From Mycobacterium sp. SM1 (GTDB lineage Bacteria; Actinomycetota; Actinomycetes; Mycobacteriales; Mycobacteriaceae), in contig NZ_JAFLNH010000006.1 in assembly GCF_018361265.1 (NCBI RefSeq), forward strand, positions 1 through 64,000: a stretch of DNA of 64,000 nt, written 5' to 3'. Positions 44,793 through 53,359 of this stretch are shown piece after piece (positions within the stretch are counted from its first letter, which is position 1; each line of letters begins with the position of its first letter). Under the pieces are notes generated by a model. That model was given only the letters and a program-made list of their open reading frames with translations, had not been told where the DNA came from and ran no database searches. Made by a program: the position numbers and the translations under genes.

Positions 44793-47201
44793 GTGACCGC
44801 GTTGAAGTACGTACGGTTCTTCGAGGAATTCGGCATCGAGGCTGTGCCGCTGGTCGGTGGCAAGAACGCCTCGCTGGGCGAGATGTATCGCAAGCTGTCG
44901 GGTGAGGGGGTGCTCGTTCCCAACGGCTTCGCCATCACCGCCGACGCCTATCGCCGGATGCTCGACGCGGCGGGGGCGTGGTCGCCGCTGCGGGCCGCCC
45001 TCGAGGGGCTCGATCCCAGCGACGTCGCCGACCTGGCGCGCCGCGGCAAGCAGGCCCGTGAGATCGTCTACGGCGCCGGGCTGCCCGGCGATGTCGCGGC
45101 AGAGGTGCTTGAGGGCTACCGACGGCTGCAGCAGCAGTATGGCCCGGACGTGAGCCTGGCGGTGCGCAGCTCCGCGACCGCGGAGGACCTGCCGACGGCC
45201 AGCTTCGCGGGCCAGCAAGAGACCTATCTGAACATCCGCGGCGAGCAGAGCCTGCTTGACGCCTGCCGGCGCTGCTTTGCGAGCCTGTTTACCGACCGCT
45301 CTATTCACTACCGCATTGACCAGGGCTTCGACCACTTCCGGGTGGCGCTGTCGATCGGCGTGATGAAGATGGTGCGCTCGGATCTGGCGTCGTCGGGGGT
45401 GATGTTTTCGCTGGACACCGAGTCCGGCTTTCGCGACGTGGTGTTCATCAACGCCGCCTACGGGCTCGGGGAGAACGTCGTGCAAGGCGCGGTGGACCCG
45501 GACGAGTTCTACGTCCACAAGCCCACCTACGTCGCGGGGCACCGTGCCGTGCTGCGCCGCCTGCTGGGCGACAAGGCGGTGAAGATGGTCTTCGTCGAGG
45601 GCGAGACCAGACACACCACCCGCAACATCCCCACCCCGAAGGCCGACCGCACCCAGTTTTGCCTCACCGACGACGACGTCCTCGAGTTGGCTGGCTACGC
45701 CATCAAGATCGAGCGCCACTACGGCCGGCCGATGGACATGGAGTGGGCCAAAGACGGCATCGACGGGCGACTCTATGTGGTGCAGGCCCGGCCGGAGACG
45801 GCCGCCTCCCAGCGCCGGGTGACCACGCTGGAAAGCTACGTGCTCGAAGGCTCCGGTGAGCTGCTCGTCGAGGGCCGCTCGGTGGGCGAGAAGATCGCAT
45901 CGGGGACGGCTCATCTAATCGAGAACCTGACCCAGCTCGCGGAGTTCAGGCCGGGCGAGGTCTTAGTCGCCGACACCACCACACCGGACTGGGAGCCGGT
46001 GATGAAGACCGCGGCCGCGCTGATCACCAACCGTGGTGGGCGCACCTGCCACGCCGCGATCGTCGCCCGCGAACTCGGGATTCCCGCCGTGGTCGGCTCG
46101 GGCAACGCGACCAGCCGGCTCACCAGCGGCCAACCGGTCACGGTGTCCTGCGCCGAAGGTGACACCGGGCGCGTTTACCGCGGGGCAGTCCCGTTCCGGG
46201 TCGAGCGCACCGAGATTGCCGACCTGCCGCGGCCGGCCACCGAGATCATGATCAACCTCGGCAATCCCGACCTGGCGTTTAAAACCTCGTTTCTGCCCAA
46301 CGATGGCGTCGGCCTGGCCCGCATGGAGTTCATCATCAGCGAGTCGATCAAGGGCCACCCGCTGGCGTTGCTGCATCCCGATAAGGTGACCGATTCCGGG
46401 GCACGCACGCAGCTGGCGCAGCTGACCCGCGGCTACCCCGACGGGGCGACCTTTTTCGTGCAGCGGCTCTCCGAGGGGATCGGCACCATCGCCGCGGCGT
46501 TCTGGCCCAAGCCCGTGGTGGTGCGCATGTCGGACTTCAAGACCAACGAGTACGCCAGCCTCATCGGCGGAGCGGACTTCGAACCCCACGAGGACAACCC
46601 CATGCTCGGTTTCCGCGGTGCCTCCCGCTACGCCCATCCCGCCTACGCGGAGGGTTTCGCGCTCGAATGCCAGGCGATGAAGCGGGTGCGCGAGGAGATG
46701 GGGCTGACCAACGTCATGCTGATGCTGCCGTTCGTGCGCCGCATCGCCGAGGCCGAGCAGGTGCTGGCCCGGATGGCCGAGCTCGGCCTGCGAAGAGGGG
46801 AGAACGGGCTGAAGGTTTATGCGATGTGCGAGGTCCCGAACAATATCGTGTTGATCGACGATTTCTCCAAGCATTTCGACGGCTTTTCCATCGGCTCCAA
46901 CGACCTGACTCAGCTCACCCTGGGGGTCGACCGCGACAGCGAGATCGTCGCGTTCGACTTCGACGAGCGCGACGAGGGAGTCAAGGAGATGATCCGGCTG
47001 GCGGTGGAGGGCTGCCGGCGCAACGGCATCCACTCGGGGCTGTGCGGCCAGGCGCCCTCCGACTACCCGGACATGGCCGAGTTTCTGGTCGAGATCGGCA
47101 TCGACTCGATGAGCCTCAACCCCGACACCGTGCTCAAGACCACCAAGGCGGTGCTGGCCCTCGAGCAGCGGCTGGGACGCGCCCCGCGTACCGCCCGGTG
47201 A
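44793..47201 (+). CDS. ppsA: Phosphoenolpyruvate synthase
   Basis: PEP synthase of 802 residues: pyruvate plus ATP gives PEP, AMP and phosphate, a gluconeogenic entry step. The start is GTG 44793, with GGAAGG 6 bp upstream and family homology beginning ALKYVRFFEEFGIEAVPLVGGKNASLGEMY. The N-terminal ATP-grasp domain has LAVRSSATAEDLPTASFAGQQETY. The swivelling phosphohistidine domain has GGRTCHAAIVAREL with His420. The C-terminal TIM barrel has GVGLARMEFIISE, MSDFKTNEYASLIGG, PMLGFRGASRY and SGLCGQAPSDYPDMAEFLVEIGIDSMSLNPDT with its Cys. All motifs are intact. Confidence 0.96.
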   Translation: MTALKYVRFFEEFGIEAVPLVGGKNASLGEMYRKLSGEGVLVPNGFAITADAYRRMLDAAGAWSPLRAALEGLDPSDVADLARRGKQAREIVYGAGLPGDVAAEVLEGYRRLQQQYGPDVSLAVRSSATAEDLPTASFAGQQETYLNIRGEQSLLDACRRCFASLFTDRSIHYRIDQGFDHFRVALSIGVMKMVRSDLASSGVMFSLDTESGFRDVVFINAAYGLGENVVQGAVDPDEFYVHKPTYVAGHRAVLRRLLGDKAVKMVFVEGETRHTTRNIPTPKADRTQFCLTDDDVLELAGYAIKIERHYGRPMDMEWAKDGIDGRLYVVQARPETAASQRRVTTLESYVLEGSGELLVEGRSVGEKIASGTAHLIENLTQLAEFRPGEVLVADTTTPDWEPVMKTAAALITNRGGRTCHAAIVARELGIPAVVGSGNATSRLTSGQPVTVSCAEGDTGRVYRGAVPFRVERTEIADLPRPATEIMINLGNPDLAFKTSFLPNDGVGLARMEFIISESIKGHPLALLHPDKVTDSGARTQLAQLTRGYPDGATFFVQRLSEGIGTIAAAFWPKPVVVRMSDFKTNEYASLIGGADFEPHEDNPMLGFRGASRYAHPAYAEGFALECQAMKRVREEMGLTNVMLMLPFVRRIAEAEQVLARMAELGLRRGENGLKVYAMCEVPNNIVLIDDFSKHFDGFSIGSNDLTQLTLGVDRDSEIVAFDFDERDEGVKEMIRLAVEGCRRNGIHSGLCGQAPSDYPDMAEFLVEIGIDSMSLNPDTVLKTTKAVLALEQRLGRAPRTAR

Positions 47202-47292
47202 CGTCCGCGGGAATGGGGACACGCTTCGGGGAAGCCACCGGAAGCTGCTGGGAGACTGCACGGAAGCGACGAGGAGGCTGCACGGCAGCGGC

Positions 47293-47328
47293 GAGGACTT
47301 AGTCCCAACAAGTGCGGCCATAGGGCCC
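47293..47328 (+). promoter_or_regulatory. Two DosR-like boxes upstream of the first PRT-hydrolase gene
   Basis: GAGGACTTAGTCCC (47293-47306) matches the conserved right half of the DosR consensus GGGACTWWAGTCCC. GGCCATAGGGCCC (47316-47328) resembles the second, degenerate class of DosR site. The same pair with similar spacing stands before the paralogue at 51573. Assignment is by resemblance only. Confidence 0.6.
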
Positions 47329-47367
47329 TTTGCGGTGCCGGCCCGCCGCGTCACACTTGAGAACATG

Positions 47368-48708
47368 ATGCAGTTCGCTGACCGTGCTGACGCCGGACGC
47401 AGACTGGCCCGGCGCCTGGCCTCTTTCGGCGACCACGATGTTGTCGTGCTCGGGTTGCCGCGCGGGGGGGTGCCGGTGGCGTTCGAGGTCGCCAAGGCGC
47501 TGGGGGCCCCGCTCGATGTCCTCATTGTGCGTAAGCTCGGGGTGCCGTTTCAGCCTGAACTTGCCTTCGGCGCGATCGGTGAGGGCGGGGTGCGGGTCAT
47601 CAACGAATCCGTCGTGCGGGACGCGAACCTGAGCGCGTCTGACATCGCCGCGGTCGAAAGCAAGGAGCGCACCGAGTTGCAGCATCGACTCGATCGCTTC
47701 CGGCGCGGCCATGACCGCCTGCCCTTGGCGGGCCGGACCGCACTGATCATCGACGACGGCGTCGCGACCGGCGCGACGGCCAAGGCCGCGTGCCAGGTCG
47801 CCCGCGCCCAAGGTGCGCGCCGGGTGGTCCTGGCGGTCCCCATCGGTCCCGCCGGCGTCGCCGACAACTTTGCCGGATACGCCGACGAGGTGGTCTGCCT
47901 GGAGTCACCGAGGCTCTTCTTCGGCGTCGGCCAAGGCTACCGCAATTTCGCCCAGACCTCCGACGAGGAGGTCATCGCGCTGCTCGATCGCGCGCGCAGC
48001 GGCTATCCAGACATGGTCACCAGCGCCGGCGGGGAGGATCCCCTGCTGCGCGACGAGGACGTGCAGGTAGCCGCCGGGCCGGTGATGTTGGCGGGCCACC
48101 TCACGGTTCCGGAGCATCCGAGGGGCATCGTCGTCTTCGCTCACGGCAGCGGCAGCAGCCGGCACAGCCCGCGTAACCGCTACCTCGCCACGGTGCTGAG
48201 CGGCGCCGGTTTCGCCACACTGCTGTTCGATCTGCTCACACTCGACGAAGAACGCAACCGCGCCAACGTCTTCGACGTCGAGCTGCTCTCCGCTCGGCTG
48301 GTCCGCGTCACCGAGTGGCTCGCCGGCCACCCCGACACCGCGTCCCTGCCCATAGGCTATTTCGGCGCCGGCACGGGAGCGGCGGCGGCGCTGGCAGCGG
48401 CGGCCGATCCCCGGGTGAAAGTGACGGCGATCGTTGCCCGTGGCGGTCGGCCCGACCTCGCGGGCGAGCACCTGAAGCTGGTGCACGCGCCGACCTTGCT
48501 GATCGTCGCGGAGCGCGATGACGCCGCCCTCGAGCTCAATCGGCGGGCGCGCGACGTCATCCCGGCCAAGTGCGAAATCATGGTGATCGCCGGGGCGACT
48601 CACCTTTTCGAAGAGCCCGGTGCCCTCGAGAAGGTTGCACGGCTGGCCCATGATTGGTTCATGATGTATCTGGGGGCCGATGTCTCTCGCAGTGATGTCC
48701 GCGGGTGA
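47368..48708 (+). CDS. Phosphoribosyltransferase-dienelactone hydrolase fusion (Rv0571c-like)
   Basis: Two-domain protein of about 446 residues. The start ATG 47368 is chosen because Rv0571c-like proteins begin MxxFxDRxDAGRxL and the DosR-like boxes end 40 bp upstream. The N-terminal PRTase domain has VVVLGLPRGGVPVAFEVAKAL, VRKLGVPFQPELAFGAI and the PRPP loop ALIIDDGVATGATAKAA. The C-terminal alpha/beta hydrolase has VFAHGSGSSRHSPRNR, LLFDLLTLDEERNRAN, GYFGAGTGAAAAL at the nucleophile elbow (Gly where Ser is usual; the paralogue has GASTGAG) and ATHLFEEPG. The physiological reaction is unknown. The M. tuberculosis homologue is in the dormancy regulon. Confidence 0.9.
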   Translation: MQFADRADAGRRLARRLASFGDHDVVVLGLPRGGVPVAFEVAKALGAPLDVLIVRKLGVPFQPELAFGAIGEGGVRVINESVVRDANLSASDIAAVESKERTELQHRLDRFRRGHDRLPLAGRTALIIDDGVATGATAKAACQVARAQGARRVVLAVPIGPAGVADNFAGYADEVVCLESPRLFFGVGQGYRNFAQTSDEEVIALLDRARSGYPDMVTSAGGEDPLLRDEDVQVAAGPVMLAGHLTVPEHPRGIVVFAHGSGSSRHSPRNRYLATVLSGAGFATLLFDLLTLDEERNRANVFDVELLSARLVRVTEWLAGHPDTASLPIGYFGAGTGAAAALAAAADPRVKVTAIVARGGRPDLAGEHLKLVHAPTLLIVAERDDAALELNRRARDVIPAKCEIMVIAGATHLFEEPGALEKVARLAHDWFMMYLGADVSRSDVRG

Positions 48709-48815
48709 TCTCCCGCAAGTGATCTCCCGTAAGTGATCTCCCGAAGTTATGTGCGGCCGAAGCTATGTGCGGCGTGGCGGTCGCGCCGGGGCAGGCCGGG
48801 GCAGTAGGGGGGCCG

Positions 48816-49247
48816 TCAGCGGGAGGGCTGCAACAGGTTGCGGATCTCCGCGGGAAGCTGATTCAGCGTCTTGTCCATGTGCGCCACCGGCAGGTGGCGT
48901 AACGCGGCCGCGGTGGTTGCCGCGGCCGCTTTGCCGACATCATCGAGGGAAATGTTGGCTTCCCGGGCAAAGCGGGCCGCGTAGTCCTGCGCGCCATACT
49001 TTTCGGGCACGGCGTGGGGATTCCAGCCCGCGTAGAAGATGCCCCTGATGAGATCGGGTAGCTGGGCGGCGAAGTGGGCGCTGGCCTCCACGGTAAGCCG
49101 GTCGCGCAGCGTATGCAGCCAAGCCCGCAATACCCGGTAGGCGAACTCTCGATCCTCGGTGTCGAACTCCTTTGCCACGTCGTGAATCCACGTGTGCGCC
49201 ATATGCATCGCATGGTCTAGTGCCGGGACTTTTACGTTGGTGGACAT
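48816..49247 (-). CDS. DUF2267 protein
   Basis: Helical protein of 143 residues beginning at ATG 49247, which is preceded by GGAGGTAG. Two DUF2267 repeats are visible: HTWIHDVAKEFDTEDREFAYRVLRAWLHTLRDRLTVEASAHFAAQLPDLIRGIFYAGW, then YAARFAREANISLDDVGKAAAATTAAALRHLPVAHMDKTLNQLPAEIRNLL. Function unknown. Such genes are often stress- or hypoxia-induced in actinobacteria. It sits inside the dormancy-type cluster on the opposite strand. Confidence 0.85.
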   Translation of the reverse strand: MSTNVKVPALDHAMHMAHTWIHDVAKEFDTEDREFAYRVLRAWLHTLRDRLTVEASAHFAAQLPDLIRGIFYAGWNPHAVPEKYGAQDYAARFAREANISLDDVGKAAAATTAAALRHLPVAHMDKTLNQLPAEIRNLLQPSR

Positions 49248-49312
49248 AGCTACCTCCTGCACTGCTGCCCGCAGTCCGTTGCCGTCGCCGTGGATCGCCG
49301 CGCCCCGCGCGG

Positions 49313-49669
49313 CTAAGCGCAGTCCACGCACCGTAGCTGACCGCCCTGCGAGCTTGCCAGGCGACTCCTGTGGAGGATGAGAAAGCAACTCGAACAGACA
49401 AATTCGTCTGCTTGCTTGGGGATGACCGCAACGGTGAGCTCGTCACCTGTGAGCTCGGCGTCAGTAGGCTCCAATGATGCCTGCACAACGGACTCGCCGC
49501 CATCATCGGTGTCCGCCAAACCAGACCCCAGGCCGTGCCCGGGAAGCATCTCCCGCAGCAGCTCGTCAACGCGCGGCCGGTTATCCTCGTCGTACCGCCC
49601 ACTTAGTCGTGGGGCGATGGCCTCAGAGAGCAGTGACCGCGGCTGCCGCCGGGTGCGCAGTGTAGTCAT
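49313..49669 (-). CDS. DUF4193 zinc-ribbon protein
   Basis: Protein of 118 residues from ATG 49669 (AGGGAGACC upstream). The N-terminal half is variable and acidic. The C-terminal half is the DUF4193 signature LTGDELTVAVIPKQADEFVCSSCFLILHRSRLASSQGGQLRCVDCA, with a CxxC...CxxC pair (92/95, 114/117) likely binding zinc. It is longer at the N-terminus than the housekeeping Rv2699c-type protein, so it is probably a paralogue. A DosR-like box lies 70 bp upstream in the divergent promoter region. Confidence 0.88.
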   Translation of the reverse strand: MTTLRTRRQPRSLLSEAIAPRLSGRYDEDNRPRVDELLREMLPGHGLGSGLADTDDGGESVVQASLEPTDAELTGDELTVAVIPKQADEFVCSSCFLILHRSRLASSQGGQLRCVDCA

Positions 49670-49739
49670 CTTGGTCTCCCTACCCGCTGGGTGTGAATCC
49701 TGGTTTTCGATGGGATCACGACACGACGGCACCGCAATA

Positions 49740-49753
49740 GGGTCCGAAGTCCC
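49740..49753. promoter_or_regulatory. DosR-like box between the DUF4193 gene and a GNAT gene
   Basis: GGGTCCGAAGTCCC matches 11 of 14 positions of GGGACTWWAGTCCC, including the whole right half. It lies in the 343-bp divergent region between genes starting at 49669 (minus) and 50013 (plus), so it could serve either. Nothing else was recognised in that region. Confidence 0.55.
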
Positions 49754-50012
49754 TCGGACCGGGTCCATTCGGCTGTCATTTCCCCGCCCGCAGGGTCCCG
49801 CAGGGTGGATCGGCGGGAGCGATCGCCACACCCGCACGGCTCGGTCGGCGCCGGGCTGACAGCGGCGGATCCTCAGGCCGGTAGGGTCCTGGCAGCACCC
49901 GGGCGGCCCGTCACCGCGAGCACGGCCAAAGCCGGGGCCTTGCGCAAAAACATCCGGTCCGCCACCGTATACCCGGTATTCGGGTATTCGCCATAGAGAT
50001 GAGGGCAGCTCG

Positions 50013-50558
50013 GTGACTGACGGATGCGTCAATGAGGGCATCAATGAGGGCCAGAAAGTCAGGCTGCTCGACGGCGCCGAAGTTGTGCTGCGCCGCCTCG
50101 ACCGCCGTGACACGGACGCCGTCTTAGAGCTTCATCGGCGACTCACCGCGCACGAACAATACCTGCGGTTTTTCATCCCCAGCCCGGCCTACCTGGAGAC
50201 GTTCGCCGATAAAGTGGTCGAGTGCAATCAGCGCCAATGGGCGCTTGGGGCATTTGAATCCGGGCGACTGATCGGTGTCGCGAACTATGTGGTGTCCGCC
50301 GATCCGGGTGTCGCCGAAGTGGCCGTCGCGGTTGCCCACGAGGACCATCTCCGGGGGGTGGCGACCGCCTTGCTCAGGAGTCTGGCGAAAATCGCTTTGG
50401 ACAACGGAATCCATTGCTTTACCGCTGACGTGCTCGCCGAGAACACCGCGATGCTGAAAGTTCTCTTCGACGCCGGGTGGCGGTATGCAACGCAGCGCGA
50501 GGGCCCGGTGATCAGCCTGCAGATCGACTTGACGCAGCTGCAGGCGCTCGACCTGTGA
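50013..50558 (+). CDS. GNAT-family N-acetyltransferase
   Basis: Protein of 181 residues, GTG start. It resembles the GNAT domain of protein lysine acetyltransferases: LLDGAEVVLRRLDRRDTDAVLELHRRLTAHEQYLRFFIPSPAYLE, then VAEVAVAVAHEDHLRGVATALLRSLAKIALDNGIHCFTADVLAENTAMLKVLFDAGW with the acetyl-CoA loop HLRGVATAL in place of Q/RxxGxG/A. Substrate unknown. Placed among dormancy-type genes downstream of a DosR-like box. Confidence 0.85.
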   Translation: MTDGCVNEGINEGQKVRLLDGAEVVLRRLDRRDTDAVLELHRRLTAHEQYLRFFIPSPAYLETFADKVVECNQRQWALGAFESGRLIGVANYVVSADPGVAEVAVAVAHEDHLRGVATALLRSLAKIALDNGIHCFTADVLAENTAMLKVLFDAGWRYATQREGPVISLQIDLTQLQALDL

Positions 50559-50650
50559 TGCGTCCCTGGGCAGGCGGATGCGGCCGTCAGCCGGGTCGCC
50601 ACGGTGGTCAGGCGCTGGAAGCCGTTCTCGGCACCCGCTTTTGATCTGCA

Positions 50651-51337
50651 ATGCCCGGGGCTTTCCCACACTCGGATCTGGACGCGGCCCGCCGCTACGA
50701 CCGTTGGTTCGACCGGCGATGGGGCCGCTATGCGTGGCGCATCGAATCGGCCGCGGTGTTGCGTGCGCTCGGACCAGTGTCCGGCAGGCGGATCGTGGAC
50801 GTCGGGTGCGGCACGGGACGGTTAGGCGCGCTGCTGGCCGCTCAAAACGCCGATGTGATCGGGATCGATGTGGATGCGGCCATGCTGGCCGTGGCGGCCC
50901 CCCGACTGGCGGGCCGCCTGGTGCGGGCCGACGCCATGGCCCTGCCGCTGCGCGATGCCAGCGTTGACGCCGCAGTGACCGTTGCCACCCTGGAGTTCAC
51001 CACCGATCCCGCACGGGCGCTGGCCGAGATGGCGCGCATCACCCGCCCCGGCGGACGGCTGGTGGCGGCGATGCTCAACCCCGCCAGCCTCTGGGGGTGG
51101 ACCGGCCGGGTGCGTGAGCGCAGTCCCTATCGCGCCGGCCGGTTCCTGTCCCGTGATGCCCTGTTGGCCCTTGGCCGCCGACACGGCGCCGCACATGTCC
51201 GTGGGGTTCTCTATGCCGCCGAACCCCTCCCGCTGCCCGGGTGGTGTGGCCCGCTCACCGAGGCCGTCGGCACAGCGATGCTGCCGTGGTTCGGCGCGGT
51301 TCAGCTCCTAAGCGTCCGGCGGACCCAGGCCCGCTGA
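50651..51337 (+). CDS. Class I SAM-dependent methyltransferase
   Basis: Methyltransferase of 228 residues of the UbiE/Methyltransf_11 type. SAM motif I is IVDVGCGTGRLGALLA, motif II GIDVDAAMLAVAAPRLAG, RADAMALPLRDASVDAAVTVATLEF follows, and the post-motif ARITRPGGRLVAAMLNP is present. The N-terminal ARRYDRWFDRRWGRYAWRIE is typical of small-molecule or lipid methyltransferases. Substrate unknown. Downstream of the GNAT gene on the same strand. Confidence 0.88.
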   Translation: MPGAFPHSDLDAARRYDRWFDRRWGRYAWRIESAAVLRALGPVSGRRIVDVGCGTGRLGALLAAQNADVIGIDVDAAMLAVAAPRLAGRLVRADAMALPLRDASVDAAVTVATLEFTTDPARALAEMARITRPGGRLVAAMLNPASLWGWTGRVRERSPYRAGRFLSRDALLALGRRHGAAHVRGVLYAAEPLPLPGWCGPLTEAVGTAMLPWFGAVQLLSVRRTQAR

Positions 51338-51500
51338 CCGTGGGGCCGCTCCGGCAAGGCGCTCTGGCAGGCCGCTCTGGGGAGGCGGCGCAGAGCATGC
51401 CGCGGCGCCGAGCGCATAGTGCTGTGCGTGCCCGGTCGGCGTCGCAAGAACGACCGAGACGTGATCGCTGATGCCGACGCCGCGGCCGGCGGGGTGTTCA

Positions 51501-51536
51501 AGGGCATTAGTCCCGATGAAAGTGGCCATAGGGCCC
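51501..51536 (+). promoter_or_regulatory. Two DosR-like boxes upstream of the second PRT-hydrolase gene
   Basis: AGGGCATTAGTCCC (51501-51514) and GGCCATAGGGCCC (51524-51536). The second box is identical over 13 bases to the one at 47316-47328 and the arrangement is the same, so the two paralogous promoters share an ancestral regulatory module. Confidence 0.62.
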
Positions 51537-51572
51537 TTCGCCGGGCCGGTATACCGCGGCAGACTCGACGAT

Positions 51573-52907
51573 GTGCAGTTGTTCCGCGATCGCGCGGAGG
51601 CTGGGCGTCGGCTGGCCCAACGCCTGGCCTCGTTTCATGGCCAGGATGTTGTTGTGGTGGGCCTGCCCCGAGGCGGGGTGCCGGTGGCCTTCGAGGTCGC
51701 CAAGGCGCTGAACGCCCCGCTGGACGTGCTTGTGGTGCGCAAGCTGCGGGTGCCGTTCCAGCCGGAGCTGGCCTTCGGGGCCCTCGCCGAGGGTGCGGTG
51801 CGGGTGATCAACGATGCGGTGCTGCAACAGACCGGTTTGACCCGGGAGGAGATCGCCGAGACGGAAGACGTGCAATGCGCCGCGCTGCAGTGGCAAATTG
51901 AACTGTATTGCCGTGGACGCGAACGTATTCCGCTCGCCGGACGGGTGGTGGTGATCGTTGATGACGGGTTTGTCAGCGGGGTGAGCGCCAGGGCGGCGTG
52001 TCAAGCGGTTCGGGAGCAAAACGCAGCGCGGGTGATATTTGCCGCGCCGGTGGGCTCGCCCGATGTCGTTGACGTGCTGCGCTCGTGCGCCGACGAGGTG
52101 GTGTGCCTGGAGACACCGGCCTACTTTTTCTACGCCACGGTGGGTCAGGGTTACCACCGGTTCCCTAAGATCTCCGACGACGAGGTGATTGCGCTGCTCG
52201 ACCGCGCGCGTGCGGGATTTTTAGCACCCGCCGCCGGCAACACCGCCGATCCATTGCTGCGCGATGAGGAAGTCCGGGTGACCGCCGGACCGGTGACGGT
52301 GGCGGGGCATCTCACAGTTCCCGGGGACGCCACGGGGATCGTCGTGTTTGCTCACGGCAGCGGAAGCAGCCGCCACAGCCCCCGTAACCGGTATGTGGCC
52401 GAGGTCTTGAACCGGGCCGGTCTGGCCACGCTGCTCTTCGATCTGCTGACGCCCGACGAGGAGCGCAACCGCGCCAACGTCTTCGACATCTCCCTGCTGG
52501 CTCGCCGGTTGGTTGACGTCACCGGGTGGCTGACGACCCAGCCCGACACCGCAGCGTTGCCGGTCGGCTACTTCGGCGCGAGCACCGGGGCGGGTGCGGC
52601 TCTGGTCGCGGCCGCCGATCCCCGGGTGAAGGTAGCGGCGGTGGTGTCCCGCGGTGGCCGGCCCGATCTGGCGGGCGCGGCGCTGGCCGCGGTTCGCGCG
52701 CCGACGCTGCTCATCGTGGGCGGCCGCGACGAGCTGGTGCTTGAGCTTAACCGGCGGGCGCAAGCCGAGATGCGCGGCGAGTGCCGGCTGGCCGTGGTGC
52801 CCGGCGCCACCCACCTTTTCGAAGAGCCGGGCACCCTGGAGCAGGTTGCCATGCTGGCCCGCGACTGGTTCCTCGCCCACTTGAGCGCACCGGTCTCCCG
52901 CTCCTAG
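51573..52907 (+). CDS. Phosphoribosyltransferase-dienelactone hydrolase fusion, second copy
   Basis: Paralogue of the gene at 47368, about 444 residues from GTG 51573 (VQLFRDRAEAGRRLAQRL). Upstream codons overlap the DosR-like boxes, so a longer start is unlikely. The PRTase domain has VVVVGLPRGGVPVAFEVAKAL, VRKLRVPFQPELAFGAL and VVVIVDDGFVSGVSARAA. The hydrolase has FAHGSGSSRHSPRNRYVAEVL, LLFDLLTPDEERNRANVFDI, a GYFGASTGAGAAL nucleophile elbow with Ser, and VVPGATHLFEEPGTLEQV. It is closer to remembered Rv0571c than the first copy. Archease and RtcB follow within 20 bp, suggesting one transcript. Confidence 0.92.
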   Translation: MQLFRDRAEAGRRLAQRLASFHGQDVVVVGLPRGGVPVAFEVAKALNAPLDVLVVRKLRVPFQPELAFGALAEGAVRVINDAVLQQTGLTREEIAETEDVQCAALQWQIELYCRGRERIPLAGRVVVIVDDGFVSGVSARAACQAVREQNAARVIFAAPVGSPDVVDVLRSCADEVVCLETPAYFFYATVGQGYHRFPKISDDEVIALLDRARAGFLAPAAGNTADPLLRDEEVRVTAGPVTVAGHLTVPGDATGIVVFAHGSGSSRHSPRNRYVAEVLNRAGLATLLFDLLTPDEERNRANVFDISLLARRLVDVTGWLTTQPDTAALPVGYFGASTGAGAALVAAADPRVKVAAVVSRGGRPDLAGAALAAVRAPTLLIVGGRDELVLELNRRAQAEMRGECRLAVVPGATHLFEEPGTLEQVAMLARDWFLAHLSAPVSRS

Positions 52908-52924
52908 TGCCAGGGTGAAAATCC

Positions 52925-53347
52925 ATGGCGGGCAACATATCAGGGCATCGTAGCGTACCGCATACGGCGGATTTGCGGATCGAGGCCTGGGCGCCCACTC
53001 GAGACGGGTGTGTCCGGGAGGCGGTACTGGGTGTGGTGGAGAGCTTCCTGGATACCTCGGGCGCTCAGCCGCAGCACATCCGCGAGCGCCGGCTGAGCTG
53101 CGACGGTGACGAGGACCTGCTGGTCGGCGTGCTCGACGAGATGATCTATCTGTTGGACATCGACGGTGAGGCGCCGGTCGATGTCGCGCTTACCAACGCG
53201 GACGGCGGTGTAACTGCCTCGTTTGCGATGGTCGACGCGAGCACGCTGCCCCAGATAGGCGCGGTGCCCAAGGCGGTGTCGCTCAACGAGTTGCGCTTTA
53301 CGCACGGTCAGGCAGGCTGGCGTTGCGCGGTGACGCTTGATGTGTGA
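52925..53347 (+). CDS. Archease (Rv2630-like)
   Basis: Archease of 140 residues, the partner that speeds guanylylation of the RNA ligase RtcB. Family landmarks: SGHRSVPHTADLRIEAWAPTRDGCVREAVLGVVES, DEDLLVGVLDEMIYLLDIDGEAPVDVAL and VPKAVSLNELRF. The conserved His and Asp of the metal site are in PHTADLRIEAW. M. tuberculosis Rv2630 has the same domain with a longer leader. The gene lies 17 bp after the PRT-hydrolase gene and 12 bp before rtcB. Confidence 0.93.
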   Translation: MAGNISGHRSVPHTADLRIEAWAPTRDGCVREAVLGVVESFLDTSGAQPQHIRERRLSCDGDEDLLVGVLDEMIYLLDIDGEAPVDVALTNADGGVTASFAMVDASTLPQIGAVPKAVSLNELRFTHGQAGWRCAVTLDV

Positions 53348-53359
53348 TTGAGGCGAACT

